NCBI GenBank assembly: GCA_900100895.1
Contig: FMTX01000026.1
Location: 1 to 50,588 of the forward strand
Origin: Lachnospiraceae bacterium YSD2013
GTDB taxonomy: Bacteria > Bacillota > Clostridia > Lachnospirales > Lachnospiraceae
Reading direction: 5' to 3'
DNA: 50,588 bases
The position numbers and the translations under genes are program-made. The notes under the pieces are model-generated. The model was given only the letters and a program-made list of their open reading frames with translations. It was not told where the DNA came from and did no database searches. Each line of letters begins with the position of its first letter. The stretch's first letter is position 1. Below, piece by piece: positions 9,060 through 17,513 of this stretch.

Positions 9060-10301
9060 TTGAAGATCTTAATGGTCAATAAGTTCTTTTACATAAAGGG
9101 CGGCAGCGAGACATATTATTTCGCGCTTAAGAGACTGCTTGAAAGCAAGGGGCACGAGGTTATCGATTTCTCGATGAAGGATGAGAAGAACTTCGAGTCG
9201 CCTTATGCGGATTACTTTGTAGATGCTGTGGATTATAACGGTCCCAGCGGTGCCAAGGCCAAGATTCGTGCGGCACGGAACATTATTTATTCGAGAGAAG
9301 CCCGCGACAAGTTTGAGAAGCTTGTTAAGGATACGAAGCCTGATGTAGTGCACCTTCACATATTCCAGCATCAGTTGTCTCCGTCCATTCTTGATGTGTG
9401 TAAGAAGTATAATCTGCCGGTAGTTTATACCGCGCATGATTTGAAGATGTTATGCCTCAATTACGTTATGATGACTCATGGCAAAATCTGTGAGAAGTGC
9501 AAAGGCGGACACTATCTTAACTGTGCACGTCAGAAATGCGTTAAGGACAGCTTCTTCAAAAGCATGATTAATGTGTGTGAAGGATATCTTCACAAGTGGC
9601 GTAAGAGCTACGACGCGATTGATTATATAGTGACACCGAGCGAATTTTATCGTAAGAAATTCATCGAGTTCGGAGTTGATAAAGACCGCGTGATCCACCT
9701 TGCGAACTTCCTCGACAGAGAGTGCCCGACAGTCAATAAGACTGAGGACAGCGAGCAGTATTTCCTGTATTTTGGAAGATTGTCGCGCGAAAAGGGTATC
9801 AATACGCTGGTCAAAGCATATGAGAAATATCTTGAAGCGGGTGGCAAGTCCGAGCTTAAGATTGTGGGCAAGGGTCCTTGCATGGACGATATAAGTGCGC
9901 TTGTTGCTGAGAAGAAGCTTGATTCGGTTAAGCTTTTGGGCTTTAAGAGCGGTCAGGAGCTTATAGATATAGTCGGCAATGCGAAGGCGGTCATTCTTCC
10001 TTCCGAGTGGTATGAGAACGGACCTTATTCCGCTATCGAGGCCATTCAGTGCGGAAGACCCATAATCGGTGCACAGATTGGCGGTATTCCGGAGCTTATA
10101 GACGGAAACGGTTATTCTTTTGCCCACGGGGATGCGGACGCATTGGCTGAGATATTGAGGATATTTCCTGAATCGGGTACGGATGAGTATAAGGTATTAT
10201 GTGACAAATCACGCGAGCTTTTTGCGCGTAACCATATGGCTGATTCGCATTACCCGGTTCTTGAGAAGATATACGAAAGAGCAATTGAATTACACAAATA
10301 G
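9060..10301 (+). CDS. GT4-family glycosyltransferase
   Basis: This 413-residue protein has a GT-B fold. The N-terminal part has FFYIKGGSETYYFAL and DVVHLHIFQHQLSP. A Cys-rich insert (CEKCKGGHYLNCARQKC, about 140-160) is common in some capsule GT4 enzymes. The C-terminal donor site has YFGRLSREKGINTLVKAYE, and PSEWYENGPYSAIEAIQCGRPII contains the E-x7-E motif. The start is a TTG at 9060 with GGGGG at 9046-9050, nine bases away; an ATG at 9072 would cut the first beta strand. It is 24 bases after the DUF1972 enzyme and in the same unit. Sugar specificity is unknown. Confidence 0.85.
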   Translation: MKILMVNKFFYIKGGSETYYFALKRLLESKGHEVIDFSMKDEKNFESPYADYFVDAVDYNGPSGAKAKIRAARNIIYSREARDKFEKLVKDTKPDVVHLHIFQHQLSPSILDVCKKYNLPVVYTAHDLKMLCLNYVMMTHGKICEKCKGGHYLNCARQKCVKDSFFKSMINVCEGYLHKWRKSYDAIDYIVTPSEFYRKKFIEFGVDKDRVIHLANFLDRECPTVNKTEDSEQYFLYFGRLSREKGINTLVKAYEKYLEAGGKSELKIVGKGPCMDDISALVAEKKLDSVKLLGFKSGQELIDIVGNAKAVILPSEWYENGPYSAIEAIQCGRPIIGAQIGGIPELIDGNGYSFAHGDADALAEILRIFPESGTDEYKVLCDKSRELFARNHMADSHYPVLEKIYERAIELHK

Positions 10302-10309
10302 GTGAAACT

Positions 10310-12019
10310 ATGAGAATGAAGAAAGCATTAGCAAGCATATTGGTGGCAGGAATGATGGCCCTTACTGCATGTACTACGCAGAGCGGACCTGATTATACGG
10401 TTTGGATTCCTGACCATAGTATAAGCGATTTGGAGCTTGGCGATGATACCATCACTACGCAGAGCAGCAGGGTTATCCCGTCGCAGGAGGAGTATACTTC
10501 TGTTGATGAGATTGCCAAGAAATTGCTTAACAATGAAGATGTTTTCGACTTGATCTATAAGAATCAGCTTATTAACGGAGCATACAAAGACGTATCGGAA
10601 GCAGTTTCTTCGAAGCGTACGATTATCTATGTTTCTTCGAGCGAAGGAAATGACTTAAACGATGGCAGAACACCTCAGACGGCCAAGAAGACGTTTGAGA
10701 AGATGTCCCAAAGTGCAGGTATTGCGGTACTCCTTAAGTGCGGTGATACATTCGATATGACCGATATGTTCTACGTCGGAGACAATACCGTATTTTGCAG
10801 TTACGGAGAGGGTCCGAGACCGGTACTTGATTTTTCGCATAAGATAGAGGAATCTTTTTTTGAGGTAAGAGGATACGAGAATCTTTGGGCTGTGGATTTA
10901 TCCAGAACTGAGTTTAACAATAAAGAGTCCAGCAGTAATTTGAGCTATAATTTCGGACAGTTATACGTTGATGGTGAGTGTAACTGGAACAGAATTACGA
11001 TTCCCGTTGAGGAGATGGCTGAATGCAATTTCGCTCAGGTTGTAAGCGAAAGAAAGGATAGTAGCTGGTTAATGGACTGGATGCACGGAGTATTGTATTT
11101 GTACAGTGAATCCGATCCGAATGCACATGAAATAAGGGTATCTATCGGGCGACACGGCCTAAATTTCAGAGAAGTCAGAAATGCAATTGTATCCGATCTT
11201 GAGATTCGCAATGTGGGTGTAAGCGGTGCAACCATATATAACAGCGAAGATATTTCGGTTAGCAATTGCTTGTTTAGAAATATCGGTGGCGCGGTAACGT
11301 CTGAAGGCATAAGATACGGTAATGGCATTCAGATTTCCGGTGTTGCTAAGGAAATTTCGATTTTAAACAATGTCTTTGACCAGGTATATAGTAGCGGATA
11401 TTCGGATGTAGGCATAACTGTTACAGACAGACAGGAAAATGTGACGGTTAAAAATAACCTTTTTTCGCATTGTTATTGCGGAATTGTACAGTATGATGAC
11501 TTCCAAAGCTTAGTTCCGGCCAGCAAATTTGTAATAGAGAACAATCTGGTATTCGAGAGCTGTGATGTAACCAATCCGACTCAGCCTATGTATGCGGATG
11601 CTAAAGGTGCTTTGGTAAACGGTGATACTGATTACCATACGTACAGAAATCATTCCTTGTATGATGGCTGTTCGTCTGCTATATTTGCAGCTGTTCAGGT
11701 TCCGAGCGAATTCTCTATTACAGGAAACGTGTTCTGGCAGACCAACAGGTTCTTATTACGTATAGCTGCCAATAACGGATACCCGGAACTTACCGGTAAC
11801 TACTTCTTCTCCGGAGTGGATAATATGAATGCATGCCTGTTCTCTACCAGAATTGACAACGGTGAGGTTGAGACAATAACTTATGCGAGCAGATTGCTGG
11901 ATGAGGGCAATGAAGAAGTTGTTGTTGAAAAGGCGCAGGGAACATCCGATTTGTCATATATCCCGTCTGAATCGATGAATAAACTTAAGAATATACTTAA
12001 AAGTATTGTTGGAGAATAA
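10310..12019 (+). CDS. Beta-helix lipoprotein, possible polysaccharide lyase or epimerase
   Basis: This 569-residue protein has a lipoprotein signal with lipobox LTAC (Cys21), so it is probably tethered to the outer face of the membrane. Residues about 100-480 look like a right-handed parallel beta-helix: opening YVSSSEGNDLNDGRTPQTAKKT, then repeated short strands with N/D turns such as NVGVSGATIYNSEDISVSNCLFRNIGG. Proteins of this type include lyases, C5-epimerases and glycosidases; no catalytic motif is clear. It is a paralogue of 38858-41050 (shared VLLKCGDTF, G-RP-LDF/IDY-type segment, LYVDGECNWNR / LLIDGDVNWNR, and DVTNPxxPMY). It is the last gene of the ugd unit, nine bases after the GT4, so it probably acts on the product polymer. 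Confidence 0.75.
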   Translation: MRMKKALASILVAGMMALTACTTQSGPDYTVWIPDHSISDLELGDDTITTQSSRVIPSQEEYTSVDEIAKKLLNNEDVFDLIYKNQLINGAYKDVSEAVSSKRTIIYVSSSEGNDLNDGRTPQTAKKTFEKMSQSAGIAVLLKCGDTFDMTDMFYVGDNTVFCSYGEGPRPVLDFSHKIEESFFEVRGYENLWAVDLSRTEFNNKESSSNLSYNFGQLYVDGECNWNRITIPVEEMAECNFAQVVSERKDSSWLMDWMHGVLYLYSESDPNAHEIRVSIGRHGLNFREVRNAIVSDLEIRNVGVSGATIYNSEDISVSNCLFRNIGGAVTSEGIRYGNGIQISGVAKEISILNNVFDQVYSSGYSDVGITVTDRQENVTVKNNLFSHCYCGIVQYDDFQSLVPASKFVIENNLVFESCDVTNPTQPMYADAKGALVNGDTDYHTYRNHSLYDGCSSAIFAAVQVPSEFSITGNVFWQTNRFLLRIAANNGYPELTGNYFFSGVDNMNACLFSTRIDNGEVETITYASRLLDEGNEEVVVEKAQGTSDLSYIPSESMNKLKNILKSIVGE

Positions 12020-12026
12020 TGGACTA

Positions 12027-12052
12027 GGGAGCACTCGGGTGCTCCCATTTTT
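12027..12052 (+). terminator. Intrinsic terminator of the ugd unit
   Basis: A perfect 8-bp stem GGGAGCAC/GTGCTCCC (12027-12034 with 12039-12046), loop TCGG, then ATTTTT. Confidence 0.9.
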
Positions 12053-12129
12053 ATCTGAGGTTACGCAAATTAACGGAGAAAAAAGGAATTATTACAGGAA
12101 AATTAACTGTAATTAGTACCTATCTCCCA

Positions 12130-12158
12130 TTGCTTGCGAGCAATTCATCAATTATGAT
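12130..12158 (+). promoter_or_regulatory. Probable promoter of riboswitch 1 transcript
   Basis: TTGCTT (12130-12135) and TATGAT (12153-12158, 5 of 6 matches) are separated by 17 bases. The start would fall near 12165, just before the riboswitch, which supports it; the -35 itself is weak. Confidence 0.45.
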
Positions 12159-12170
12159 ATGACCATAGAA

Positions 12171-12262
12171 TAAGCGACAAAGGCAAACCGCACGAAAGTG
12201 TGGGACGCAGAACTAAGGGCCTAAAGGGGTATGGAAGACCTTATGGCAGCCTGGTAACCGAA
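12171..12262 (+). promoter_or_regulatory. Cyclic-di-GMP-I (GEMM-I) riboswitch
   Basis: The order of conserved elements matches the GEMM-I aptamer: GGCAAACC, stem CCGCAC/GTGTGG closed by a GAAA tetraloop, GGGACGCA, GGGCCTAA, the second variable stem with GGCAGCC at 12245-12251, and the closing GGTAACCG (12253-12260). A terminator-like hairpin lies 17 bases downstream and the coding start is about 107 bases downstream. It should control transcription of the secreted transglutaminase-like protein at 12369. Whether ligand turns it on or off cannot be told by eye. Confidence 0.92.
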
Positions 12263-12278
12263 CTATTTTATGGAGCAG

Positions 12279-12308
12279 TCACTTGTATTCTATACAGGTG
12301 ATTTTTTT
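12279..12308 (+). terminator. Riboswitch 1 expression-platform terminator
   Basis: A 10-bp stem with one G-U pair (12279-12288 with 12292-12301), loop TCT, then seven T residues. Located between the aptamer and the coding region, it is the likely control point. Confidence 0.8.
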
Positions 12309-12368
12309 ATGAGTTGGATTCTTATAAATGCCCATAATTAGTTGGTAATTGATTAAAGGAGCATGAAG

Positions 12369-13736
12369 ATGAAGGAAAAGAACAATTCAACAAAGATTTT
12401 TAAACGAATTCAAGGCTTATTTCTTGCAGTCGCTATTACAGTTACTCTGTTTCCTGCTAAGCCCGTTGAAGCTGCCAGTGCTTCAGCTAAGAACCAATTT
12501 AGACAGGAATTGGTTCAAATGATTAATTCGGTAGATCAGTCGTCACACAATGTGTATCAGTACAGACTTACTGCTTCGGAAGTAAACAATATTTTCAACG
12601 AGTTAAAGTATGCTGACGATACAAAGTGGATGGTAGCTGCTTATTATTCCAATTTGTGCTTTAAATATACAACAAGCGGGAAATATGTTAAATCGTTTTC
12701 TTTATCAAATGTTGACTCTGATGTGGCAGCAAGATATAAGAGACTAGAGTCTAATGTGTCAAAGATTAAAGCTGGCATCGAGCCCAAGATGACAGACCTT
12801 GATAAGGTAATGTATCTTCATGACAGTATTGTTGAACTAGCTTCTTACAAATATGTTGCATATCAGTCATACGGCGCGGGCGGTATTCTAGGTGACAAGA
12901 TTGGCGTATGTGCGGGTTATACCAAGGCATTAAACTTATTATTGGCTGACCAGAATATTAATGCAATCTATATGTCATCAGATGCAATCGACCACGGTTG
13001 GACAGCGGTTTATCTTGATGGACAGTGGTATCACATTGATTCAACATGGGATGACACCAGAAGCTCTAAGAGCGGATTGACTTCACGTAAATTCTTTTTA
13101 AGAAATGACATAGAATTCGTTACAAATGATAAAAATTCTCATGTGTCATGGGCACCATGGAATTTTAGTGGAGCAGTGGCATCTACATCTACCAAGTTCA
13201 GTAACTGGTATGTTCATGACATAGTTGGAAAGATGGCCTTTGAAGATGGTTACTGGTACTACGTAGACACCAAGACTAACAGCATTATGCAAAACACCGC
13301 AGAAGGTGGCGCAGAGAAGGTAATTCTTAACGGTAATGGTAAAAGCGCTATTACACTTGTAGATGCAACATCTGCAGGCATAACTTATAAGCAGGATGGA
13401 ACAACCAAGACTGTAGGTTATGAAGGAGAAAAGCCTGAAGTTAAAGAAGCCGAAAAGAGCGAGACGGCAACAAAAGAAACTACAAATTCGGTAGTTAATG
13501 AAGGAAAAACAGTTAATGTTTGTGTATTAATCAATGGAAAGTTTATTACTGTGGGACAAGGAATCATTAGAGAAGCAAAGACAAGTAAAGATCCTGCCAC
13601 TGTAGTTGATAGTATTGTTAGCTTACCTGTAATGGACAAATGGGTTGATAGTGATCACTATGTTGAGTGGAGTGCTATAACCAAAACGTCTGATGGTGCA
13701 AAGTGGTTTTTAAAAGGTTCTTTGCGAGCACGTTAA
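12369..13736 (+). CDS. Secreted transglutaminase-like protein under cyclic-di-GMP riboswitch
   Basis: This 455-residue protein has a signal peptide (basic start, hydrophobic core about 15-28, cut near VEA-AS at 35-36). The core is a transglutaminase-like domain with Cys181 in GVCAGYTKAL, His209 in DHGWTAVYLDG and Asp224 in WYHIDSTWDD, the expected Cys-His-Asp order. A C-terminal part (about 270-350), STKFSNWYVHDIVGKM then DGYWYYVD, recurs in the protein at 18869 and looks like a DUF5050-type beta module. The last about 100 residues are unassigned. The ATG at 12369 has AAAGGAG seven bases upstream; the ATG at 12363 is too close to it. Possible roles are peptide hydrolysis or cross-linking at the cell surface; the partner is unknown. 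Confidence 0.85.
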   Translation: MKEKNNSTKIFKRIQGLFLAVAITVTLFPAKPVEAASASAKNQFRQELVQMINSVDQSSHNVYQYRLTASEVNNIFNELKYADDTKWMVAAYYSNLCFKYTTSGKYVKSFSLSNVDSDVAARYKRLESNVSKIKAGIEPKMTDLDKVMYLHDSIVELASYKYVAYQSYGAGGILGDKIGVCAGYTKALNLLLADQNINAIYMSSDAIDHGWTAVYLDGQWYHIDSTWDDTRSSKSGLTSRKFFLRNDIEFVTNDKNSHVSWAPWNFSGAVASTSTKFSNWYVHDIVGKMAFEDGYWYYVDTKTNSIMQNTAEGGAEKVILNGNGKSAITLVDATSAGITYKQDGTTKTVGYEGEKPEVKEAEKSETATKETTNSVVNEGKTVNVCVLINGKFITVGQGIIREAKTSKDPATVVDSIVSLPVMDKWVDSDHYVEWSAITKTSDGAKWFLKGSLRAR

Positions 13737-13755
13737 CTAAAAAAGTACACAAAAT

Positions 13756-13790
13756 AAAAAGGACTAGAGTAATAACCTAGTCCTTTTCTT
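13756..13790. terminator. Bidirectional terminator between convergent genes
   Basis: The stem AAAAGGACTAG (13757-13767) pairs with CTAGTCCTTTT (13777-13787). T-rich tails follow on both strands. On the minus strand the stem includes the TAG stop of the SDR gene. It serves both the secreted transglutaminase-like gene and the minus-strand operon. Confidence 0.85.
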
Positions 13791-14796
13791 TTAACATCTG
13801 AAGCGTTTCTGAAATACCCTCTTTAAGTGAAAAGCGTCCTTGCCACCCAAGAGTTCTCAATTTTGAATTATCCAAAATACAGTTCTGAGGCCTTGAGAAT
13901 CCCTTGGCTTCAGTCGCATCAGGAAGGTTCATGACAACTTTTCGTCCGGATAATTCAGCAACTGTGCAAGCAAATTCTTTTATTGAACAAATAGAGTTTT
14001 CATTTGAAACGTTATATGCTTCGCCGGTTCTACCATTAAAAAGAATAGAGAGGATGGCAGTTGCTGTATCTATAACGTAACAATATGTTCTGCGAGGAAG
14101 GCCTTCGCTCTTAAGAACTATATCTTCGCCGTTGACACCATTCCTCAGAAACTGGGCATGTGCCTTGCTGTCTGAAGGAATCATGGTAGGACCATAAATG
14201 CTTGCTAATCTTGCAATAACTACGTCGACACCATATTCATCACAATAACTGCACGCAAGCATTTCGGAACAACGTTTACTTTCGGTATAGCCGTTTCTTA
14301 AAAGATGAAAGTCTACAGCTCCATACATATCTTCGGTATATGTGTCCACACCCTCTATTTTTCCGTACACTTCAAAAGTAGAAGTGAGAAGGATGCGAGT
14401 GCTCTTGTGAATGCGAGCATACTCAAAAACATTCTTGCAGCCTTCAACGTTTGTAAGAATGGTTTCCACAGGCTCGATTGCATAACGAACGGGATCCGCA
14501 TTGCTGGCGGCGTGAATGATGTAATCGTATTCAACGCTTGTATCAAGCGGCATGCGAATATCCTGCTCAATGCAGATCACATCTGAACCGAAACGCGCCT
14601 TAAGACGGTTTTTGTTACGACCGAGTGCATATATTTCAATTTTGGAATTGTTAAGTGCGTTGCACTCTTTCAGAATATCAATAATACAGGAGCCGACCAA
14701 TCCGGAAGCTCCTGTAACCAAAATTCTCTTATTCGAAAAATCATACTGCCGGGCGGCAGTTTTAATGCTTTCTGCATAACTCATCTTTTCAGCCAT
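13777..14796 (-). CDS. NAD-dependent epimerase/dehydratase (extended SDR)
   Basis: This 339-residue protein has the Rossmann motif GASGLVG at 29-35, a Ser/Thr-rich strand LLTSTFEVYG, and active-site Tyr170 and Lys174 in YTESK. It also shows ARLASIYGP and RRTYCYVIDTA, typical of nucleotide-sugar epimerases and dehydratases. It overlaps the cytidylyltransferase upstream: the ATG at 14796 gives a 16-base overlap, while an ATG at 14784 would give the classic ATGA overlap. The pairing suggests it reduces or epimerises a CDP-linked or phosphorylated sugar made by that enzyme; the substrate cannot be read from sequence. Confidence 0.82.
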   Translation of the reverse strand: MAEKMSYAESIKTAARQYDFSNKRILVTGASGLVGSCIIDILKECNALNNSKIEIYALGRNKNRLKARFGSDVICIEQDIRMPLDTSVEYDYIIHAASNADPVRYAIEPVETILTNVEGCKNVFEYARIHKSTRILLTSTFEVYGKIEGVDTYTEDMYGAVDFHLLRNGYTESKRCSEMLACSYCDEYGVDVVIARLASIYGPTMIPSDSKAHAQFLRNGVNGEDIVLKSEGLPRRTYCYVIDTATAILSILFNGRTGEAYNVSNENSICSIKEFACTVAELSGRKVVMNLPDATEAKGFSRPQNCILDNSKLRTLGWQGRFSLKEGISETLQMLKEKD

Positions 14797-15500
14797 CCTT
14801 CATCTTTGGACATGAGCAAAGCCTTAAATATTTCAATATCTTCAACAGAAGTAAGCTTTAAATTCTTTTCGGAACCCATAGACATAAACAGTTTCTTGCC
14901 TAACTCAATATACATGGTACAAGAAGCTACAGAATTGGTAATGCCTCTTGATAATGCTTCCTTGTGAGCTGCCACAATATCCTTGATAAAGAAAGACTGA
15001 GGGGTCTGTGTGATTTTAAGATTGTCACGAGGAACCTGTTCTTCCGAGGACAAAGAATCAAATGTCTTAAGCATGGCAGCAGTACAGGGTACTACTGTAA
15101 TAGCATTACCATGAGCACGGCATACACGAATGTTGTCGGAGATTACATCCTGGCTGACCATAGGTCTTATGGCATCATGGATTAAGACTATGTCATCATC
15201 TGATGAGAAGCGTTCATAAATATCGTACAAACCGTTTCTGATAGAATCCTGACCGTTCTGACCGCCGGAAACTACGCTGTCTAACTTAGTAATGCCAAAC
15301 TGCTTGGCATATGCTCTAAGTACGTCGTGCCATCCGTCGAGACATACAACGGTAATGGAGTCGATGCTCGGATGTTTCTGAAAAGCTTCCATGGTATATA
15401 CAATAATCGGTTTATCAAAAACATTTAAAAACTGTTTGGGAATGTCCTGATTCATGCGGGCGCCTACACCACCTGCAATAATAAGTGCTATATTAGCCAT
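14781..15500 (-). CDS. IspD/TarI-like cytidylyltransferase
   Basis: This 239-residue enzyme has the CTP-binding motif AGGVGARMNQDIPKQF (9-24), the middle motif LIHDAIRPMVS, and the C-terminal LTSVEDIEIFKALL, all typical of 2-C-methyl-erythritol-4-phosphate or ribitol-5-phosphate cytidylyltransferases. Its place between a sulfotransferase and an SDR, together with a CDP-glycerol-type polymerase at 41047, favours a CDP-alditol or CDP-sugar for a teichoic-acid-like substituent over isoprenoid synthesis. RBS GGAG is eight bases before the ATG. It cannot be told from IspD by eye; a separate ispD elsewhere in the genome would settle its role. Confidence 0.85.
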   Translation of the reverse strand: MANIALIIAGGVGARMNQDIPKQFLNVFDKPIIVYTMEAFQKHPSIDSITVVCLDGWHDVLRAYAKQFGITKLDSVVSGGQNGQDSIRNGLYDIYERFSSDDDIVLIHDAIRPMVSQDVISDNIRVCRAHGNAITVVPCTAAMLKTFDSLSSEEQVPRDNLKITQTPQSFFIKDIVAAHKEALSRGITNSVASCTMYIELGKKLFMSMGSEKNLKLTSVEDIEIFKALLMSKDEGWLKR

Positions 15501-15519
15501 GTAATTACTCCTTTATAAA

Positions 15520-16584
15520 CTATTTCTCGTTAAGACCGCGGTAACCGACAGAATTGGCTTGCTTAACAAGCTCTTCGTCGAGTAATGGTGATTTAACGCT
15601 GTCATAGTCATACAAATATTCAGGTAACTGCTCTTCGATTTTCTTAATGTCTGCTGCATATTGCTCATAAACGGAAGTTCTATGAGTATACTTAACAGAG
15701 ACTGTGGGATTAAAGAACTTAAATTCTTTGTCCGGAAGAGATTCAATACCTAAAAAAGTGCGAATCGCTTCAGCGGTTTCTCTGTACTTATAAATTAAAT
15801 CTTCATATCGAACGACTAACGTATTGGGAGATGATTTAATAAATCTCTGCATGCTCCTATAGTAAGAAATGAATTCGTCAACAGAGCCGTTGGGCATGAA
15901 TCTGGAATCTTCGGGATGAACTTTAGATGACACATATACATCTCTGGGCTCACGATTAACGATAATGGCCTTCGCATCATCAAAGAATTCCATTCCACGG
16001 GATGTATCTGTGGAAGAGAAGAGCATATCGACCATTACTTTGTCGGACAATGAGAGATTCAGAAGTCCAAACAACTCAGAAATGTATTTTTTAGTGACAG
16101 AATCAAATTCTTCTTCGGTCATCATGGAAAAATAACGTTTTCTGAGGGAGGTTAATTGTATGCGATAAGGAGAACCGGACGACTTCGCGCGTAAAATCAA
16201 CTGACGATAATAAAGCTTCCTGTACCAGCGACCACGTTGCAATTCGGTTCCGTCGTATAAACTGTCCTCTCCGTCCCAGGATGCCTGAATGAGACTGTTT
16301 ATATAAGATTTCCACCATTCATCGTATCTTTCGCCCAGAATGGAACGCATTCCCGAGGCAAAAGAACCTTTTTCCTGCAGTTTTATAAAACGATGAATAG
16401 CAGTATTACAAGCAATTCGCTCGCGATTGCCTGTAAGATAGTATTTTAAGTCGTTAATTCCGTCCACTTCATGAAGTAACTGGAATTCGAACCTATTAAA
16501 CATCTTAATGTTTGAATATCCTCTCAGATAGTCAACTATGGCGCTGGCGCCGGAGTTGCCGTATCCGCATATTCCGAAAACCAT
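15520..16584 (-). CDS. Sulfotransferase family protein
   Basis: This 354-residue protein shows the marks of PAPS-dependent sulfotransferases: an N-terminal phosphate loop GYGNSGAS (7-14), the 3'-phosphate motif REPRDVYVSSK (211-221) and VVRYEDLIYKY followed by FLGI (near 257-280). It would transfer sulfate from PAPS to a sugar or peptide in the cytoplasm. It lies 35 bases after the PqqD-like B1 gene and 19 bases before the cytidylyltransferase, on one likely transcript. The acceptor could therefore be the surface polymer or the RiPP. RBS GGTGGAA precedes the ATG. The central region (about 90-180) is not typical, so the acceptor site may be unusual. Confidence 0.75.
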   Translation of the reverse strand: MVFGICGYGNSGASAIVDYLRGYSNIKMFNRFEFQLLHEVDGINDLKYYLTGNRERIACNTAIHRFIKLQEKGSFASGMRSILGERYDEWWKSYINSLIQASWDGEDSLYDGTELQRGRWYRKLYYRQLILRAKSSGSPYRIQLTSLRKRYFSMMTEEEFDSVTKKYISELFGLLNLSLSDKVMVDMLFSSTDTSRGMEFFDDAKAIIVNREPRDVYVSSKVHPEDSRFMPNGSVDEFISYYRSMQRFIKSSPNTLVVRYEDLIYKYRETAEAIRTFLGIESLPDKEFKFFNPTVSVKYTHRTSVYEQYAADIKKIEEQLPEYLYDYDSVKSPLLDEELVKQANSVGYRGLNEK

Positions 16585-16619
16585 AATAATTCCACCTAAA
16601 TTAGAGTATAAGAACGTAT

Positions 16620-16883
16620 TTAAATAAAGTTATATTCTTCCATCTTGCCAAGAAAATCCATTACGGACTGTTCGCATTCTTCGCGACTCACATCGTATTC
16701 GGCAAGTAACTTATCTATAATCTCAGCGGGAGAAATCTCTTCGCTGAGCATATCCCAAATATCGTTACCACAACCTTTGATAATGAAATACTTACCTGTT
16801 TCAAAATCAACCATAACCTTTTCGCCGTCAAGCTCGGTAATATTAATATCTTTCGTAAGCTTGATCTTCGTATTCTTGTCCAT
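16620..16883 (-). CDS. PqqD-like protein (lasso B1, leader-recognition domain)
   Basis: This 87-residue protein fits the PqqD / lasso B1 family: strands (IKLTKDINITEL, KVMVDFETGKYFIIKG), then helices (NDIWDMLSEEISPAEIIDKLLAEY, REECEQSVMDFLGKMEEYNFI). Such proteins bind the leader of a RiPP precursor through its YxxPxL-type motif and present it to the protease and cyclase. It is 24 bases after the B2 protease gene. RBS AAGGGAA precedes the ATG. The likely clients are the precursors at 22878 and 23079, whose leaders carry the matching F-x2-A-x-[LI] motif. Confidence 0.88.
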   Translation of the reverse strand: MDKNTKIKLTKDINITELDGEKVMVDFETGKYFIIKGCGNDIWDMLSEEISPAEIIDKLLAEYDVSREECEQSVMDFLGKMEEYNFI

Positions 16884-16907
16884 TTACACAATTCCCTTTC
16901 TTATCCC

Positions 16908-17351
16908 TTATTTACTAAACTTGTCGACCATCGCATAACCTTCGCCGTTGCCGCCGGTTATGTATTTCTCACCACATCTGAGCCAGGAATGAGCTACCAT
17001 TTTCTTGTTCTCGTCATAGCCGCAACCGAGATATAGCGTGCTATGAATACCCTTTTTGGCCAATAGTGTCTGAGCGGTCCAAGCTCTTACGAGACACTTG
17101 CTTTCCCAAGAAGTCTTACCGCATACCTGAGATACATTGTATGACACTTTCCAGGCATAGGTGTAATTCTCTTCGGTGTCCGTAGCGGGTGATTCGACAC
17201 CCCTTTCGCCCCAATTGTCCTTAAGCTTTTCCGTATTCATATGAAGAATCTTGAATCGATAAACGGCGGAATAATACCAGCACTGGATTGAAAGCCATTT
17301 ATCATTATTGTAGCGAAAAAACCGATAAACTCTGGTAAAAGGGTTACGCAT
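16908..17351 (-). CDS. Lasso peptide biosynthesis B2-type protease
   Basis: This 147-residue protein fits the transglutaminase-like B2 family that cuts the leader in lasso biosynthesis: Cys86 in SKCLVRAWTAQTLLAKKG and His121 in MVAHSWLRCGEKYITGG. The third catalytic acid at the usual spacing is not evident (Gly at +12), although I recall the TGG variant from other Firmicute B2 proteins. The ATG at 17351 with GAGGTG just upstream is preferred to a GTG at 17357. It is the first gene of the minus-strand operon. The cyclase lies over 3 kb away on the other strand, unlike compact lasso clusters. Confidence 0.85.
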   Translation of the reverse strand: MRNPFTRVYRFFRYNNDKWLSIQCWYYSAVYRFKILHMNTEKLKDNWGERGVESPATDTEENYTYAWKVSYNVSQVCGKTSWESKCLVRAWTAQTLLAKKGIHSTLYLGCGYDENKKMVAHSWLRCGEKYITGGNGEGYAMVDKFSK

Positions 17352-17384
17352 AACCACCTCATAATTCTACATAATCACGACACG

Positions 17385-17413
17385 ATTATATTACAAATGT
17401 GTCAAAAAAACAA
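17385..17413 (-). promoter_or_regulatory. Probable promoter of the B2-B1-sulfotransferase operon
   Basis: On the minus strand TTGTTT (17413-17408) and a perfect TATAAT (17390-17385) are separated by 17 bases, about 34 bases before the B2 start. Confidence 0.5.
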
Positions 17414-17422
17414 GGAATATCA

Positions 17423-17437
17423 CGCGCCTAAGGCGCG
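17423..17437. promoter_or_regulatory. Palindrome between divergent promoters (putative operator)
   Basis: CGCGCCTAAGGCGCG is a perfect 7-bp inverted repeat around one base. It is GC-rich in an AT-rich intergenic stretch and lies 9 and 10 bases from the two predicted divergent -35 boxes. This geometry suits a shared operator; no T tract follows, so it is not a terminator. Confidence 0.5.
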
Positions 17438-17447
17438 GCCTGCGGTG

Positions 17448-17476
17448 TTTGCAAAAAGACCTCCATAGGTTATAAT
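17448..17476 (+). promoter_or_regulatory. Probable promoter of the HprK-like kinase gene
   Basis: TTTGCA (17448-17453; TTGCAA one base on also fits) and a perfect TATAAT (17471-17476) with 16-17 bases between, about 38 bases before the ATG at 17514. Confidence 0.6.
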
Positions 17477-17513
17477 AAACAGTGTTTGAGGGAAAGAAAG
17501 GAATACTCGGAAT

